64,000 nucleotides of DNA from Dromiciops gliroides (lineage: Eukaryota; Chordata; Mammalia; Microbiotheria; Microbiotheriidae). Of the stretch, positions 32,091 through 44,900 are shown in pieces; the stretch's first letter is position 1, and each line of letters begins with the position of its first letter. The position numbers were made by a program, and so were the translations under genes. The notes under the pieces are model-generated. The model saw nothing but the letters and a program-made list of their open reading frames with translations. It did no database searches and was not told the origin of the DNA. The stretch lies in NCBI RefSeq assembly GCF_019393635.1, contig NC_057861.1, positions 84,499,827 through 84,563,826 on the forward strand, given 5' to 3'.

Positions 32091-34085
32091 GTGTTCTGCA
32101 AACTTTCTTTGATTGTGCATTGCTGTTCTTGCATCATATTCTAGAGCACATACCCCCTATATATGTATGTATATGAATATCTGTAAATTATATACATGTT
32201 AATGGTTTTTAAATTCCAGTTTATTTTAATATTTTATTTTAATTACTGTCATACCTGAAAAAGAGACTTCATTCCAAATAGGAAAAAAAAGTGTGGTTGG
32301 CTTCACTTACTAAATCATGGTAGTCATTTTTCAATCTATTTCATCAGTTATACAAAAGATTGTTGTTGAAATTTGGCCAGAAAACTTCCATCTTCTCCAA
32401 TGTCAATCAGTCATTCTTGCAAACTAATTGGAAATCTTATTTGTATTTTCAATGAATTGGTTCAGAAATCACTGAAAATCTTCATTTGGAAGAAAAACGG
32501 ACTAGAAAATTCCATTTCTGAGTTTTTTAAGTGTACAGGTAGACTTTATAGGTAACACACATCATTTTGGGCAACAAAATCACATAACAATAGAAATATT
32601 TCTAAACACCCATTTTCAAAATGTTCTTTTCCTAACATGGGTTCCTTTCAAAAAAGCAGTTGCTTTCTTATTCATTGTTAAAATATCACATTTGTCTGAT
32701 ATATAAAGATATATAGAGAACTAACACAAATATATAAGACCAAAAGCCAGTACTCAATGGATGTGGTCAAAGGATATGAAACAACAGTTCTCAAAAGAAT
32801 TGTAAACTATTAACTATATGTGAGACTGCTCCAAATCATTCAAAATAAGAGAAACACAAAGCAAAACAACTCTGAGATTTCACCTCACACCAATCAAAAT
32901 GACAAACATGAGAATAGTTGGTGTTGGAAAGATTATAGAAAGACGATCTTGCTCAGCTAGCTAGTGGCACTGTGAATTCATCCAACCATGCTAAAAGGAA
33001 TTGGGAATTATGTTAAAATAATGACTAAAGTGTTCATATCCTTTGATGCAGAGACCATATAGTTAGGCATATATCCCAAAGAGGTCAAAGATAGGAAGGT
33101 CCAATATACACCAAAATATTTACAGCAGCACTTTTTGCAGTAGAAAAGAGTTGGAAAAAAAAAGTAGATGGTCATTATTTGGGGAATGGCTAAATAGATG
33201 GTGGAATGATGGACTGACTATTATTATACTAGTAGAGACCACAGGGAGCCATGAGGAGGTTTATATGAACTAAAACAAAGTGAAGTAAGCAGAACCAGGA
33301 AACAGAATGACCACAACAATGTAAATGGAAAGAACAATAACAAAACTGAAACTGAACATGGTGTGATTATAACAAAGTTTAGCTTCAAAGAAAACAAAAT
33401 GTTCCTTCCTTTGCAGAGGAGTGTGACTATGAATGCCAAGTACTGCATATACTGTCAGACTTGACTGATAAATTGGTTGGTTTTGTTGTACTTTTTTTCT
33501 CTTTTATCCTTTGTTATGGAAATGGTTCTCTGGACCAGGGAGGGTATGTATGAGGAAATAAAGGTGATGTAAAAATATTTTTTTAATTTAATGTTAACTC
33601 TACCTTAAAGGGACAGTTTGAGAACATTTATATATATATATATGTGTGTGTGTGTGTATATATATATGCTAGGTATCATACTACTGATAGCAATTTGTCA
33701 TCACCAAAAAAAACAAGATTAACAAATTTGGGACATTTTTCTTTTTGGAAAAAATTCTTAACATTAAATCTAGCAACACTCAAGTATTTTTTCAGAAATA
33801 AAGATAATCAGTGAACCTCTTTGTAGCAATAATGTTGGCATTCATAATGGAGGGAGGGGAAGGTTTTTGGAGGGGGGTTTTTGCTCTGTTTTGATAGCAC
33901 CTGCCAAGTACTTCATCGTGAGTTTTTTTCCATTTTCTCCCCAATATTTGAGTATAGGAATCTACAAATGTTTTTGTGGTATATCTCATATTCAAATATA
34001 TAAACCTTATTCTTCCTATGGCTAATATTTCATGAGTGTAGAGGTTCACCTAGGTTTGTAGGGATTAAAAATAAGTAATGTGAAG
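32091..34085. repeat. A/T-rich old repeat mosaic with an L1 3' end inside
   Basis: About 32,690-33,590 is L1 3' sequence on the plus strand ('atcaaaatgacaaacatgag', 'gaatggctaaatagatggtg', 'agcagaaccaggaaacagaa', ending A/T-rich). The flanks (32,100-32,690; 33,620-34,060) look like one older element split by L1, perhaps a DNA transposon. I could not identify it. Confidence 0.55.
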
Positions 34086-34164
34086 CATGTGAATCAAATA
34101 CCAAAACTTATCTGTGGTTCCATCAATTTAACCAATGATCAATCAATAAGGATTAAGTACCTAC

Positions 34165-34345
34165 TACATTTTGGAGAAGAAACTATAAAGCTGGCAACTG
34201 ATTGGATATGTGGGTGAATATGTGGGGCTGAGAATGACATCAAAGTTTCAAATCGGGGTGACTAAAAGGATAATGGTATTATCTTGACAAAAATACGAGT
34301 CAATGATGAACAAGTTTGATGGGAAAGATAATTGAGACTTTTCAA
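34165..34345 (-). repeat. L2 LINE ORF fragment
   Basis: 'gcaactgattggatatgtgg' and 'aggataatggtattatcttg' are antisense L2 text. Confidence 0.6.
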
Positions 34346-34401
34346 TACACACTATGCTTGCTCAGTCTTGTGATTTATCTCACCATTAAGATGAGATGCC
34401 T

Positions 34402-34564
34402 AGGGGCAGCTAGGTAGTACAGTGGATAGAGCACCAGCCCTGGAGTCAGGAGTACCTGAGTTCAAATCCAGCCTCAGACACTTAACACTTACTAGCTGTG
34501 TGACCCTGGGCAAGTCACTTAACCCCAATTGCCTCACTAAAAAAACAAACAAAAAACAAAAAAC
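34402..34564 (+). repeat. Mar1-type CORE-SINE (GAGTCAGGAGTACC subtype)
   Basis: Complete copy with an AAACAAAAA-rich tail. Flanks repeat AAGATGAGATGCC. Confidence 0.92.
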
Positions 34565-35176
34565 AAGATGAGATGCCCAGCCAAGGGATACCTGGTACAA
34601 GATGATATAGGAAATGAAGAATGGGTAAACTAGGAAAGGAGAGGATTTTGCCAATTCCATACATGTAGCTACAAAGAGTACCTGGATAATAGTTAGGTTA
34701 AAACAGGTTTGCACAAAAGGAGGTGTTGGAAACACGTACAGCAGTGGGAAAGGGCAGACTAGAGGAGTGTTTGAGGAATAATATGTAAATGTTCTGTTAG
34801 AGATGACCCATTCTTGGTTATCATGGAAAGGATAAGATATGACCCAGATTCCTACCCCACAGAGGTCATTCCAAAGACCCTTGAGGATGCATGGTCCCTG
34901 ATTTGGAGACCCCTAAGAGACTAAGATGAAGAAGGAGTGTGTTGAAGGCATGTGGAGCTAGCCTATGTGAAGTCACAGAGAGACAGGATAGAATGCCAAG
35001 TTTCAGGAACAGCTCCTAGACCAAGTTGGCTAGAAGACTAAGTACATGAGGGAAACAATAGGTACTAAGTCTGTAAAGATGGGTGGGAATCAAGATTGTG
35101 GCTGATATTAAATGCCGGGCTGATGGATTTGCATTTTTCCTAGAAGCTATAGGAAGCCACTAAAAGGTTTAGTAGG

Positions 35177-35335
35177 TAGGGGCAGCTAGGTGGCACAGTG
35201 GATAAAGCACCGGCCCTGGATTCAGGAGGACCTGAGTTCAAATCCGGCCTCAGACACTTAACACTTACTAGCTGTGTGACCCTGGGCAAGTCACTTAACC
35301 CCAATTGCCTAAATAAAAAAAAAAAAAAAAAAAAA
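35177..35335 (+). repeat. Mar1-type CORE-SINE
   Basis: Complete copy with a tail of more than 20 A. Flanks repeat AAAAGGTTTAGTAGG. Confidence 0.92.
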
Positions 35336-35769
35336 AAAAGGTTTAGTAGGGGCTTGTCATGATCAGACATGTGCTTTAGAAAGGTTATTTTACTAGGTGT
35401 ATAGAGAATAGATTGGAAAGGGTAGAGACTGGAAGTAGGGACACCAGTTAGGAGACTAGAGACTAGGATAGTAGCATTGTGAATGGAGAGAAGTTAGATG
35501 TAAGAATGTTGTAAAGTTAGAATTCACAAGACTTAGCAACTGATTGCCTATGGGCCATGAGTGGAGGGGACTATTCAAAGATGAATCTGAGCTTATAAGT
35601 CTGAATGACAAGAAGGATAGTAGCGTCTTTGACAGAAATGGGTAAGTTTGGAGGAATCTCAGAATTAAGTGAAGAAGATACTAATTTCTGTTGTTTATAT
35701 GTTGTTTGAAATGACAATGGGACACCCAAATGATGAAGTCTAGCAGATAATTGGCAGTGAAGAACTTGT

Positions 35770-36240
35770 TATTTGTCCTTCATTCTCAAAGAGGACCAAT
35801 AACATCAGGATGATGTCTTGACAAGCAGGTAAATTGTATTTAAGTGAGGCAGAGCTATACAAAGTCATTAGCCTCACTCTCTCCTCCAGAGTCATTAGAG
35901 TCCAGTGGCAAGGGCAGCTAGGTGGTGCAGTGGATAGAACACCAGCCTTGGAGTCAGAAGGACCTGAGTTCAAATATGGCCTCAGACACTTGATAACTTA
36001 CTAGCTGTGTCACTCTAAGCAAGTCACTTAAACCCAATTGCCTCACCAAAAAAAATAATAATAATAGAGTCCAGTGGCAAGACGTAAGTCAAGACAACTG
36101 GCAATGGGCCAGGATGCAATGGGAGACCTTGGCCTTTTTAAGCTAAGGTCTTCCTCAGGTCTCAGTTTGTCTGAGGCAATGCCCATAGGTAAGAATTGAG
36201 GTAAAAGATGACCTAGTTTGCCTCAGTGAGGGACTAGAAT
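35770..36240 (+). repeat. BovB/RTE-derived repeat, split by a SINE
   Basis: 'tgtccttcattctcaaagag', 'aagtgaggcagagctataca', then after the nested SINE 'caagacaactggcaatgggc'. The same family occurs on the minus strand at 15,585-16,115. Confidence 0.65.
35913..36064 (+). repeat. Mar1-type CORE-SINE nested in an RTE-derived repeat
   Basis: Perfect 17-bp duplication TAGAGTCCAGTGGCAAG at 35896-35912 and 36065-36081. Confidence 0.94.
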
Positions 36241-36255
36241 ACAAGAGAGAATGGA

Positions 36256-36395
36256 TGGGGCAGCTAGGTGGTACAGTAGATTAAAGCACCAGCCCTGGAT
36301 TTAGGAGGACCTGAGTTCAAATTCGACCTCAGACACTTGACACTAGCTGTGTGACCTTGGTCAAGTAATTTAATCCTCATTGCCCCACACAAAAA
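36256..36395 (+). repeat. Mar1/WSINE-type CORE-SINE
   Basis: Head, shortened CORE and CCCCACACAAAAAA tail. It is somewhat more diverged than its neighbours. Confidence 0.88.
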
Positions 36396-37364
36396 AGAGA
36401 GATAGTGGAACTAGATCAACCAATCAACAAGCATCTATGAAATGTCTTTGATGTGCCAAGCACTCTGCTGGGTGCTGGAGATATATAGACAAAAATGAAA
36501 CAATACTTACTCTTGACGTTTTTACATTCTTTGGACATGGGAGAAGAGAGCAATTTACTTATCTGAATAGAAATTGAAGCCCATGGGAGTTAATGAAATA
36601 ACCAAGAGAGGCTATAAAGAAGTGAGAATGACAGAGCCTTGAGGAATACCAACACTTAAATGAGTAGGAGATAGTTGACAATCCACCAGAAGAGACTGAA
36701 AAGTCAGACATGTAAACGAGCATCAGATAAACTAAGGGAGAAGAGATTATACAAGAGGAGTGTGTGGTCAGCAGCATCAAAATTTTCAGAGAGGTCAAAG
36801 AGGATAAAGATTGAGAAGAAGCTATCAGATGGAGCAGCCAAGATGCTACTGGTAAGCCTGGAGGGAACAGTTTCAGTCTAGTAGTGGGTTCAGAAGCTGG
36901 ACTGCAAGGGTTTGACAAGTAAATATGAGATGAGAAAGAAATAAACAACTTTTTTCTAAAATTGCGGCTGTGAAAGGGAAAAGAGATGTTAGTAACTTGA
37001 GTGAATGTCATGGTCAAGTGAAAGGATTTGGGTTTAGGGAGGGCAGGAATTGAGGAGACTTGGATATATTTGTAGCCAAAAAAAGGAGTCAGCATATGAA
37101 GAGAGATTTGGGATGAAAGAGGAAAGAAATTATCTAGGAGGCAAGCTTCCAGAGGCTGATCAGAAATGTGTTTCTATAACATTTACAGAATAAGAATGAG
37201 AGAGTGAATTAGATGATATCTGTAGTCCTTTCTGACATTCTGTGGTCTAAAGTCCCTTCTAACTTTACCATTCTGTATTCTAATCTCTCTTCTAGCCCTA
37301 ACACTTTATGTTCTATATTTTAAAGTTCTTTCAAATTTAATATTCTATGTTACAATGTCACCTT

Positions 37365-37915
37365 CAAGTTATGACAAAGGAGGAAAAACTCACCAAATAA
37401 GGCAGGATACAAAGAATACCAAATGTGGGAGCCAGACAATAAGTACTATGAGTTTCTGAGAAAAGATCACTTCTGGCTGAGGTCTCAAGTAGTAACCCAT
37501 GCATAAAATTATGAAGACAAATATGGGGAGGGGAAGCTGTCTGAAGAGACTGATGTGGATTATAGGAAACTCAAAAACTAACTTAGATGTTTAAAAGATA
37601 TCTAGAGAAGAAGGAAGCAAGAGTAGATAATTCAACAGAGAAGGAATAGAAGCATAACAAGATACTTTCAGAAGAATATCAGAAAGAGCCAAGACTGTCC
37701 AGGAGTGCTAAGGATGACAAAAATAAATTAATTTAAGTCATTAATAAGGAAAAGACAAGAATCAAAGAAGGAACAAGAACACTACTTGGAATAAATGGGA
37801 TGCCAACTAGCAAGAGAGAAAGTTCAAGGAATATTCAGCTGCTTTGTCCCAAGGAGAATGATCTTTGTATAACCAGTAGGTAGCAGGGAAAGAATCTTGG
37901 CTTACCAAATCATTC
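37365..37915 (+). repeat. L3/CR1-type LINE fragment
   Basis: Text parallels the 23,425 copy ('caggagtgctaaggatgaca', 'tattcagctgctttgtccc'). Confidence 0.5.
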
Positions 37916-38029
37916 CCTATGCTGGAAGTATGTGAAGCAACCCTTCACATGGGTGAAGTGCCCCAGAGCTCATTATCCCTCTCTTCATGGAAGTTTTTAA
38001 ACTGCAAAATAGCTGCCCCACCCACCATG

Positions 38030-38185
38030 CTTACTCTTGGCAAGGCAGCATCAATACAACTAGCAATGGCCTGGAATGCCAAGGGTGACCTTGGCCTTTT
38101 TAAATTAAGGTCTTTCCCTGGTCTCAGTTTATCTGAGGCAATGCCCATTTAATGACTAAAGGCTGGGTAAGAATTGAGACAAGTT
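38030..38185 (+). repeat. BovB/RTE-derived repeat, partial
   Basis: 'gaccttggcctttttaaatt' and 'tctgaggcaatgcccattta' are shared with 36,120-36,200. Confidence 0.55.
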
Positions 38186-38862
38186 ATTAAATATGCATGG
38201 GGACAATTTAGCTTCCTCCTGGAAGAGAGAAGGAAGAGATAAGGAATGCACCACCCCCCCTTCTCTCATCCCAGCTAGCCTCAATCAACAATGCGGCTTT
38301 CACCCAGAACATAGTTTATCTTTGGATCATTCTCACTTCTCACCAACCCCCCACCACAGCCCCACCCAGAACTCATCATAGCTACTTGTGTTGGCCAGAG
38401 CCTCACCTTTGGCTTTCTATGGCCCCATACTCAAGCCTCCTCCTTGTGATGGCTTCCTCCCTCCCATGTGCCTGGCTTTGGAGTGGTTCCACAAACAATC
38501 CCTTTTACTAAGGGTAGAGATGGGTTTGAACTGAGTTTAGGAGTCTGGATACTCTCCATCCATTAAGTCCCTTCTCCTAACTCTCCCCACCTATTTCAGG
38601 TATGGCCAAATTCGGACTACATTTGGACTGGAAAGGACAGAGCAAAAAGAACTAAAAGAGACTGGCAAGAAACAACTTGGGGTAGTGGATAGCATGGTAG
38701 ACTTGGAGTGAAGAAGACCGGGGTTCAATTCCTTTCTCAGATACTTAAACCTGTTGTATGACCCTTCACAAGACCCTTAATCTCTATTGGTTCTATCTGT
38801 GAAATGAAGGGGCTTGACTCAAGAATGTCTAAGGTCCCTTCCAAAACAAAAACAATGATCCT

Positions 38863-39002
38863 CGGGCAGCTAGGTGTGACAGTGAATAGACCACCAGCCG
38901 TGGAGTCAGGAGACCCTGAGTGCAAATCAGGCCTCAGACGGTTGACATGTATGAGCCGTGTGACTCTGATTGTCTCACAAGAATAAAATAAAATAAAATA
39001 AT
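38863..39002 (+). repeat. Diverged Mar1-type CORE-SINE
   Basis: Head GGGCAGCTAGGTGTGACAGTG, degenerate CORE lacking the GGGCAAGTCACTTAACC block, and an (AATAA)n tail. It is older than the others. Confidence 0.75.
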
Positions 39003-39029
39003 TATCTTCCAAGCTGGAACCCAAAATAA

Positions 39030-39560
39030 AAGAACCTTGTTGCCCTTGATGAATTCATCATCACTGGCCCAGATGAGCTATATCCTTAACTACCAAAAGG
39101 AATGTTCGATGGGAATGCTGAGCCACTGACAGTGTCATGTGAAAGATTGTGGTACCCGATCCAGGGCTTTTTTTTTTTAAAGAGAAGACTTGGCAAACTA
39201 TAGGGCAGTGAACTTCATTTCAATTCCTTGTGAAATTCTATAAAATGTTTCAGAAATAATTAGGGATCATCTGGAAATGGAGATAGTTCTGTTGGGTCTC
39301 AGCCAAATGAAGCAAATGCAATGGGTAGAAATGACCAGGAAGCAAATTTGGGTTTGCTATCAGGAAAAACTTAACAATTGGAGAGACCCATAAGTGAAGT
39401 GGGCAGTCTCGGGAAGTGGGGGATTGTCTCTCACAGGAGGTCTTCAAGCAAAGGCTGGATAACCATCTAGTTGGATAGACTCTAGACATGGTTCTTTTTC
39501 CAGTATGGGTTAGATTACAAAGCCAATGAGGTTGCTTTCAAGTCTGAACGTCTATTATAC
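39030..39560 (+). repeat. L3/CR1-type LINE, ORF end and 3' region
   Basis: 'gggaatgctgagccactgac', 'ggtcttcaagcaaaggctgg'. It is possibly the continuation of the 37,365 fragment. Confidence 0.55.
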
Positions 39561-39759
39561 TGGGTCAGGACAAGCTTCCCTGAAGAAAGAGTCGTTCCTT
39601 TAGAAGTACATCCTGATGAATAGGCTCCACACCTTAAAATGGGTATACAGAAATAATCAGGGAGCACCTTCTCTCCTCCATGCCTGGGAGGATAGAATAA
39701 GGAATGTCTTGGACAGAAGAGTGAGCTTGGCCTGAATGAGTGTTAAAAGAGCCAGGGCA

Positions 39760-39904
39760 GGGGCAGCTAGGTGGCACAGTGGATAGAGCACCGGCCCTGG
39801 AGTCAGGAGTACCTGAATTCAAATCTGGCCTCAGACACTTAACACTTACTAGCTGTGTGACCCTGGGCAAGTCACTTAACCCCAATTGCCTCACAAAAAA
39901 AAAA
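39760..39904 (+). repeat. Mar1-type CORE-SINE (GAGTCAGGAGTACC subtype)
   Basis: Complete and little diverged. Flanks repeat AAAAGAGCCAGGGCA. Confidence 0.93.
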
Positions 39905-40690
39905 AAAAGAGCCAGGGCAAGGTAGGGAATGGAGATAGATATTGGAGAGGAAGCTTGAAGTGACAAAATAATGTCTAGATATTTCCTCTTCTCTGTCCCC
40001 CAGGTCATCCCCTACAGGTTAGAAAGGGCTGAGATACAGCTAACAGTGCAGATGGGTTTGGGAATAAAAAGAATCCCAGAGCTGGAAAGGACCTCAGAGT
40101 TCTCTAGCCCAAACTCTATCCCTCCCTTATAGCTTCCCATCATTCTCTACTTAAAACCCACCAATGACAGGGAACTCACTGGTCAAGGAAACCTATTACA
40201 ATGTGGGGCAATTTTAGGGGTAATTCTTCCTGGCTCTTTCTGGCACACCTTGTGCCAGAGGAGGACAATAGAAGCCTGCTGGAAGATGATGCCATTTATT
40301 TCATTGGCTATTGCTCAAAGACAATTTGAGCTTTCACTCAGTCCTTCAGGTACAAGCAATCTTTTCTGTGATTTATGTAATGGTCATTTTCTAAACTGTC
40401 ATGACATGTATTCAAAGCCCTGCCAGGAGGTTTGAACAGCAACCACCAATAGCTTGTGGTTTCAAGTTTGCAAGACACTCTCCCTTCACACAAAATAGAT
40501 AGCAAAAAAAACCCTGACCCAGCACAGAAACATATGACATTCATAGAGAAAAGCTGGGTTCTTGGATCTGAGTTTTGTTAATAACATACAGTGTGATCCC
40601 CAGCAAAGTCACTTTCCCTTGTAGGGGCTCAGTTTTCTTCCTCTCAAGACTATATTGCCTAGAAGTCTCTTCTAGTACTGGCCTTCTCTG

Positions 40691-41234
40691 TGTGAGGAAT
40701 TGATTGTGATTTGGGGTTTCTGTGGCTCCATCTTTGGCTAAGTGAGCTCATGCGTGCCGGACACCTACATGCCTGCATGGGCCTGGTCATATTACACTGT
40801 AGGGAAGCCCCACCATTACAAGAAGCCTGGTGAGGACAAGTTAGGTGGTCTTTGGCATCCAGAAGCTGGCCAGATTGCATTTGTAGAGCTGCCTGTTAGT
40901 CCTGTCAATCAGGGCTGCCAGCCAATTAGCTTGGGGCTGTGCGTGTGCAGGGCCCTGTTTCCTGTGGGAGAGGGGGCTTCTGGGAGAAAGAAGGGAGGAG
41001 AGGAGTTACTCCTGTGTGCGGGGGAGAGGGAAAGAGACACGGGTGTGATGGTAAGTTTGTCTATCCCCTTTTTCATTATCCCTAGCTCAATTAACTTCAC
41101 CTGTGTTGTAGCTTTGTTCCCATTAATAAAACCTGTTTTGTTCTTCTTTAAAAGAAGCTGTTAATATCCTTTCTTACCCCAGTATTACTAGAGCTGCCCA
41201 ATTAACTCTCCCCATACTAAATTTGACCCTTACA
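40691..41234 (+). mobile_element. Solo LTR of an endogenous retrovirus, 544 bp
   Basis: It begins TGTGAGG and ends CCTTACA, inverted ends matching at 6 of 7 bases. It is flanked by a perfect 4-bp duplication TCTG at 40687-40690 and 41235-41238. A polyadenylation signal AATAAA lies at 41125-41130, which sets the orientation. A 4-bp duplication is typical of gammaretrovirus-like ERVs. No internal gag, pol or env sequence is present, so this is a recombined solo LTR. Confidence 0.82.
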
Positions 41235-41238
41235 TCTG

Positions 41239-41610
41239 ACTGGGATCTAGGACACTACCACCATTCTGGTCAGTCAGCTTTGAAACCTCATTGTCCTCAG
41301 CTCCTCACTCTCACCTGGAATATCCAATCTGTTGTCAAATCTTATTTCTGTCTCCACGACAATGTCTTTCATATTCCCACCCTAATTCAAACCATCATCA
41401 CCACTCTTCTAAATTGCTGCAACAGACTACTATTTATCTCCTCACACTGATCCACCCTCCACATTACTATTCCCAGTACCACAGAAATTAGGATGTAAGC
41501 CTCCTAAAAGCAGGAAATGTTTTATTTTTGTCTTTGTGTCTCTGATGCCAAGTATGTCATTTGGCATACAGCAGGCATTTAATAAATGCTAATTGATTGA
41601 ACCCCTACTC
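41239..41610 (+). repeat. L2 LINE 3' part
   Basis: 'accatcatcaccactcttct', 'tgtaagcctcctaaaagcag', 'gcatttaataaatgctaatt'. It directly abuts the solo LTR. Confidence 0.65.
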
Positions 41611-42199
41611 CCTGTCACATGGCCTGAAATCCCACCATAACAGATTCAACCATTTAGGTTAAGACATTGTCCATGACCCCTCTCTCTGCCTCAATTTGTA
41701 AAGAGAGATTCTCAAGACAGAAATACAACACAATAAACCAGTACACCTAGGTGTACTGCTTATAGATTGTGTTCAATATTTATTTACTGAATATGCTGAA
41801 GAGTTGTGCTTGTGATTACCCTTTTGCTCCCAAGGAGAGTTTGCCTTTTAAATAGCTTCTTCTCTCTATTCTCAGAGGATAAGGTATCCTCTATCTAAGG
41901 TATCTCCTATCCAGAGATGACTCCTCCACCTATATATTTGATCCTGCATCTTCTTCCTCCTGATATTACCCCCCACCCAAGTATATCTGGAGTATATGTC
42001 TCCTCCCTGATGAATGCATTGCCTTTGACTAATCCAGTAGCTCACCTTCAACACTACATGGCTGACCTGAGATGGGGAAGGGGAAGGAGAGGGAAATTCT
42101 TTCCTCCTTGACTGCAGGGATCTTCTACACAAGTGGTTCCCAACTTGCAAACTCCCTGAATCTCAAACTGCAGAAATTTGCCCAGGGTCTAGCTATTTA

Positions 42200-42980
42200 A
42201 TGGGGGGAGGGGAGAGGTGAAGATGGGGGTGGCTAATTTGTTTGCTCAGCCAGTCTCAATCTCTTCTTGACTTAATCAGACAGGCATTCCCACTCATAGA
42301 AACACAGGATGTTACACTTCATTAACACGTTCAAACCTCATCATGGTGTAATCTCAACTGAGCAGGAGGGAAAATCACATGCCCTTCCCTCCCATGTGAG
42401 TGCATGGAGAAAAGTGTAATCTGCTGATCTTAGGAAACAGGTAGCTCCTAGGCCAGTTTGGTTAGGAAGTAAGAAGGCATAGAAGGCATCCATGTGAAAT
42501 AAGGATGAAAAGGTAGGTTGGAACCAGATTAGGGCGTGTTGTAATCCCAGACTATCTAGATGTTCTGTCTACTATATCTACTCATATGTACATGTATATA
42601 TTTAAACACATATTTCTGTGTTATATATGTTTCTACATGTACATGTAGATGTGCCTATACGTATGTGCATATAGATATATTTCTATACTTATATTTGTCT
42701 ATATGTATGCATCTCTATCAACCTATCTCTAGCTCCATAGATATATGGGAGGATGATGTAGTGAACAGAAAGGGCAGCCCTGAAGTCAGCAAGGAGTGAG
42801 TTCAAGTGTTGCCTGAGACACATGTAAACTCTGAAGCCAGGAGGAAATCGCTTAACCTGTCAATGCCTCAGGTAACTCTTTTAGACTATAACACATAAGT
42901 AAATTAATGATCTGTGTCAGAAGAAGATGTTTTCCACACCCAAATTTCCCCACCAGAGATAAAATCAGAGGTCTGAAGCA
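42200..42980. other. Intergenic, mostly unassigned; TATG-rich at 42,570-42,745
   Basis: Imperfect TATG/CATA low-complexity sequence, then a MIR-like scrap (42,760-42,880). No gene was recognised. Confidence 0.45.
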
Positions 42981-42984
42981 AAAA

Positions 42985-43790
42985 ATAAAAGATATTCCTT
43001 TGGCTTCAATTATTACCTCTCTGCAGATGATTCCTGGATCTTTTCTCCAGCCCCAGCCTCTCCATTGAGAATCTGTGCTCACCTCTCCAACCGCTGGTTG
43101 GGCAGCTCCACTCGGATATCTGATGAACAGCTACAATTCAACATATCCCAAACTAGACTCATTGTCTTCCACACAAAGCCTCTTCCTCCCAACTTCCTTC
43201 TTTCTGTTGATGAAACCCTCATCTTTCCCATCACCCACTCTCAAAACTTCCGTGTTTTCTTTTGTTCTTCTACATTCCCCACCCTCTATATTCAATGAGT
43301 TGCCACATCCTCACCTCACCTCCATTCACATTATATTTTGCCACTATCCCCTTCTTTCACTAACAGTCACCACTGTAGATCAGGCACTAATCATCTTGTA
43401 CCCAGATCACTGAAGTCTCCATTTCCACTCTCGAATCCATCCTTCCAGAGCAGCATGTCTGAAAGAATCGCTCTTCTATTGAAACCTCTTCTATATTTCC
43501 CCAATGCTCATGAAGCCTAAAGTCCTGATCTTGGCACTCAAGGCAATCTAAAATCTAACCCTAATTTACCTTTCCAGTCTTCCTTCACACCACTCCCCTT
43601 CATGTATCTTTTATTCCCCCAGACAAATTGATATTCTTGCTCTTTCTGGAATCTGGCAAATCAAATCCTCCCCCACTTTTGTGCTGTACATATACATAGA
43701 CCACCGTCTTACCTCTATGTCCTTCAGTCTATCTTATCCTTCAAGTCCCAGCTCAGCTTTCCTATGATGCTTTCTTTAACTCCCCTGAAC
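42985..43790 (+). repeat. L2 LINE ORF2/3' part
   Basis: 'tcacctctccaaccgctggt', 'actagactcattgtcttcca', 'tgtctgaaagaatcgctctt'. It is degenerate. Confidence 0.6.
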
Positions 43791-43819
43791 CAGAATTACA
43801 TGGTTGGGAGGTTCTTTAG

Positions 43820-44010
43820 GCACCATGATAAATTAGAAAGAACACTCAAGTAAAGTCAGAGGACCAAGGTTCAAATCTTACCTCCAACACTTACTACCTG
43901 TGTGACCTTGGGCAAGTCCCAATCTCCCTGGGCTTAGTTTCCTCATCTGCAAAATGAGGGTTGGACCAACTGGCCTTTTAGCTTGAAAGATATGATCCTA
44001 CTTTAACTCA
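43820..44010 (+). repeat. MIR/THER1-type SINE
   Basis: 'gaccaaggttcaaatcttac', 'ctgtgtgaccttgggcaagt', 'gtttcctcatctgcaaaatg'. Confidence 0.65.
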
Positions 44011-44230
44011 TGTCTGAAAAAGGTATCTGAGAAATAGTCATCCAGCTTTTGTTTGAAGACCTCCGTAGAGGGGGAATACACTTCTACTAAGTGTCTGAGG
44101 ATGGATTTGAACTCATCTTTCTAACTCCAGCCCCAGTGTGCTATCTCCTGTACCACACAATTGCCTCCGTAATCTTAGAAAGATTTTCCTTATTTCAAAC
44201 CCATATTTTTCTCCTTGAAATTTCTCTTCT

Positions 44231-44388
44231 GGGGGCAGCTAGGTGGCACAGTAGATAAAGCACCGGCCCTAGATTCAGGAGGACATGAGTTCAAATCCAG
44301 CCTCAGACACTTGACACTTACTAGCTGTGTGACCCTGGGCAAGTCACTTAACCCCAATTGCCTCACTAAAAAAAAAAAAAGAAAAGAA
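44231..44388 (+). repeat. Mar1-type CORE-SINE
   Basis: Complete copy with an A-rich GAAAAGAAAA tail. Flanks repeat GAAATTTCTCTTCTG perfectly. Confidence 0.93.
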
Positions 44389-44554
44389 AAGAAATTTCTC
44401 TTCTGTATCCCATCTGCAAGGTCAAGGGACCAGATACAAATCCCAGTTCTGCATGAATTTGGGCAAGTCACTTAATGATCTGTTTCCTCATAAGGGAAAT
44501 GAAGATGGTGGATGAGCTGACCTCTGAGGTCCCTTCCAGTTCTAAATCTTTGAC

Positions 44555-44900
44555 CTTCTGATCAATTTGGCACCTCCTATGTATGTAATAATCATCTAAC
44601 TTTTATCATCCCTATTTATGCATATTCTGTGTATTTCATAAATGGACTGGAAGCTCTTTAAAGGCAAACACTATGGTGGGTGTGTTTTTTAAATCTCTGC
44701 CTCCCCAAGACTGAACATGGGACCCCAGACATAGTAGAAACTTCTTAAGTGCCTATTGAATTATGTATTGAAATGGCATCTGGAAGGCCAACATTATCAG
44801 GAGGGCGGGGGAGTCGAACTGAACCATGATCCGCTTAAAGAAAACATGGCATACAAACAGCTGCGGTGCTTTGCATATAGTAGACATTTAATAAGTGTTT
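44555..44900 (+). repeat. L2 LINE 3' tails (two scraps)
   Basis: 'ctggaagctctttaaaggca' with 'ttcttaagtgcctattgaat', and a second tail at 44,865-44,910. Confidence 0.5.

Larger units (their letters stand above)
34910..37140 (-). repeat. L2 LINE, antisense, with several nested insertions
   Basis: Antisense L2 ORF2 text occurs at 35,390-35,760 ('attgtgaatggagagaagtt') and 36,540-36,960 ('aggtcaaagaggataaagat', 'ctggactgcaagggtttgac'). Inserted in it are SINEs at 35,177, 35,913 and 36,256 and an RTE-derived repeat. Confidence 0.65.

Noticed and set aside
36559..37095. 178-codon minus-strand frame
   Set aside because: Antisense L2 ORF2 remnant; residues resemble L2, not a host gene.
40742..41164. 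140-codon frame
   Set aside because: It lies wholly inside the solo LTR and has no recognisable domain.
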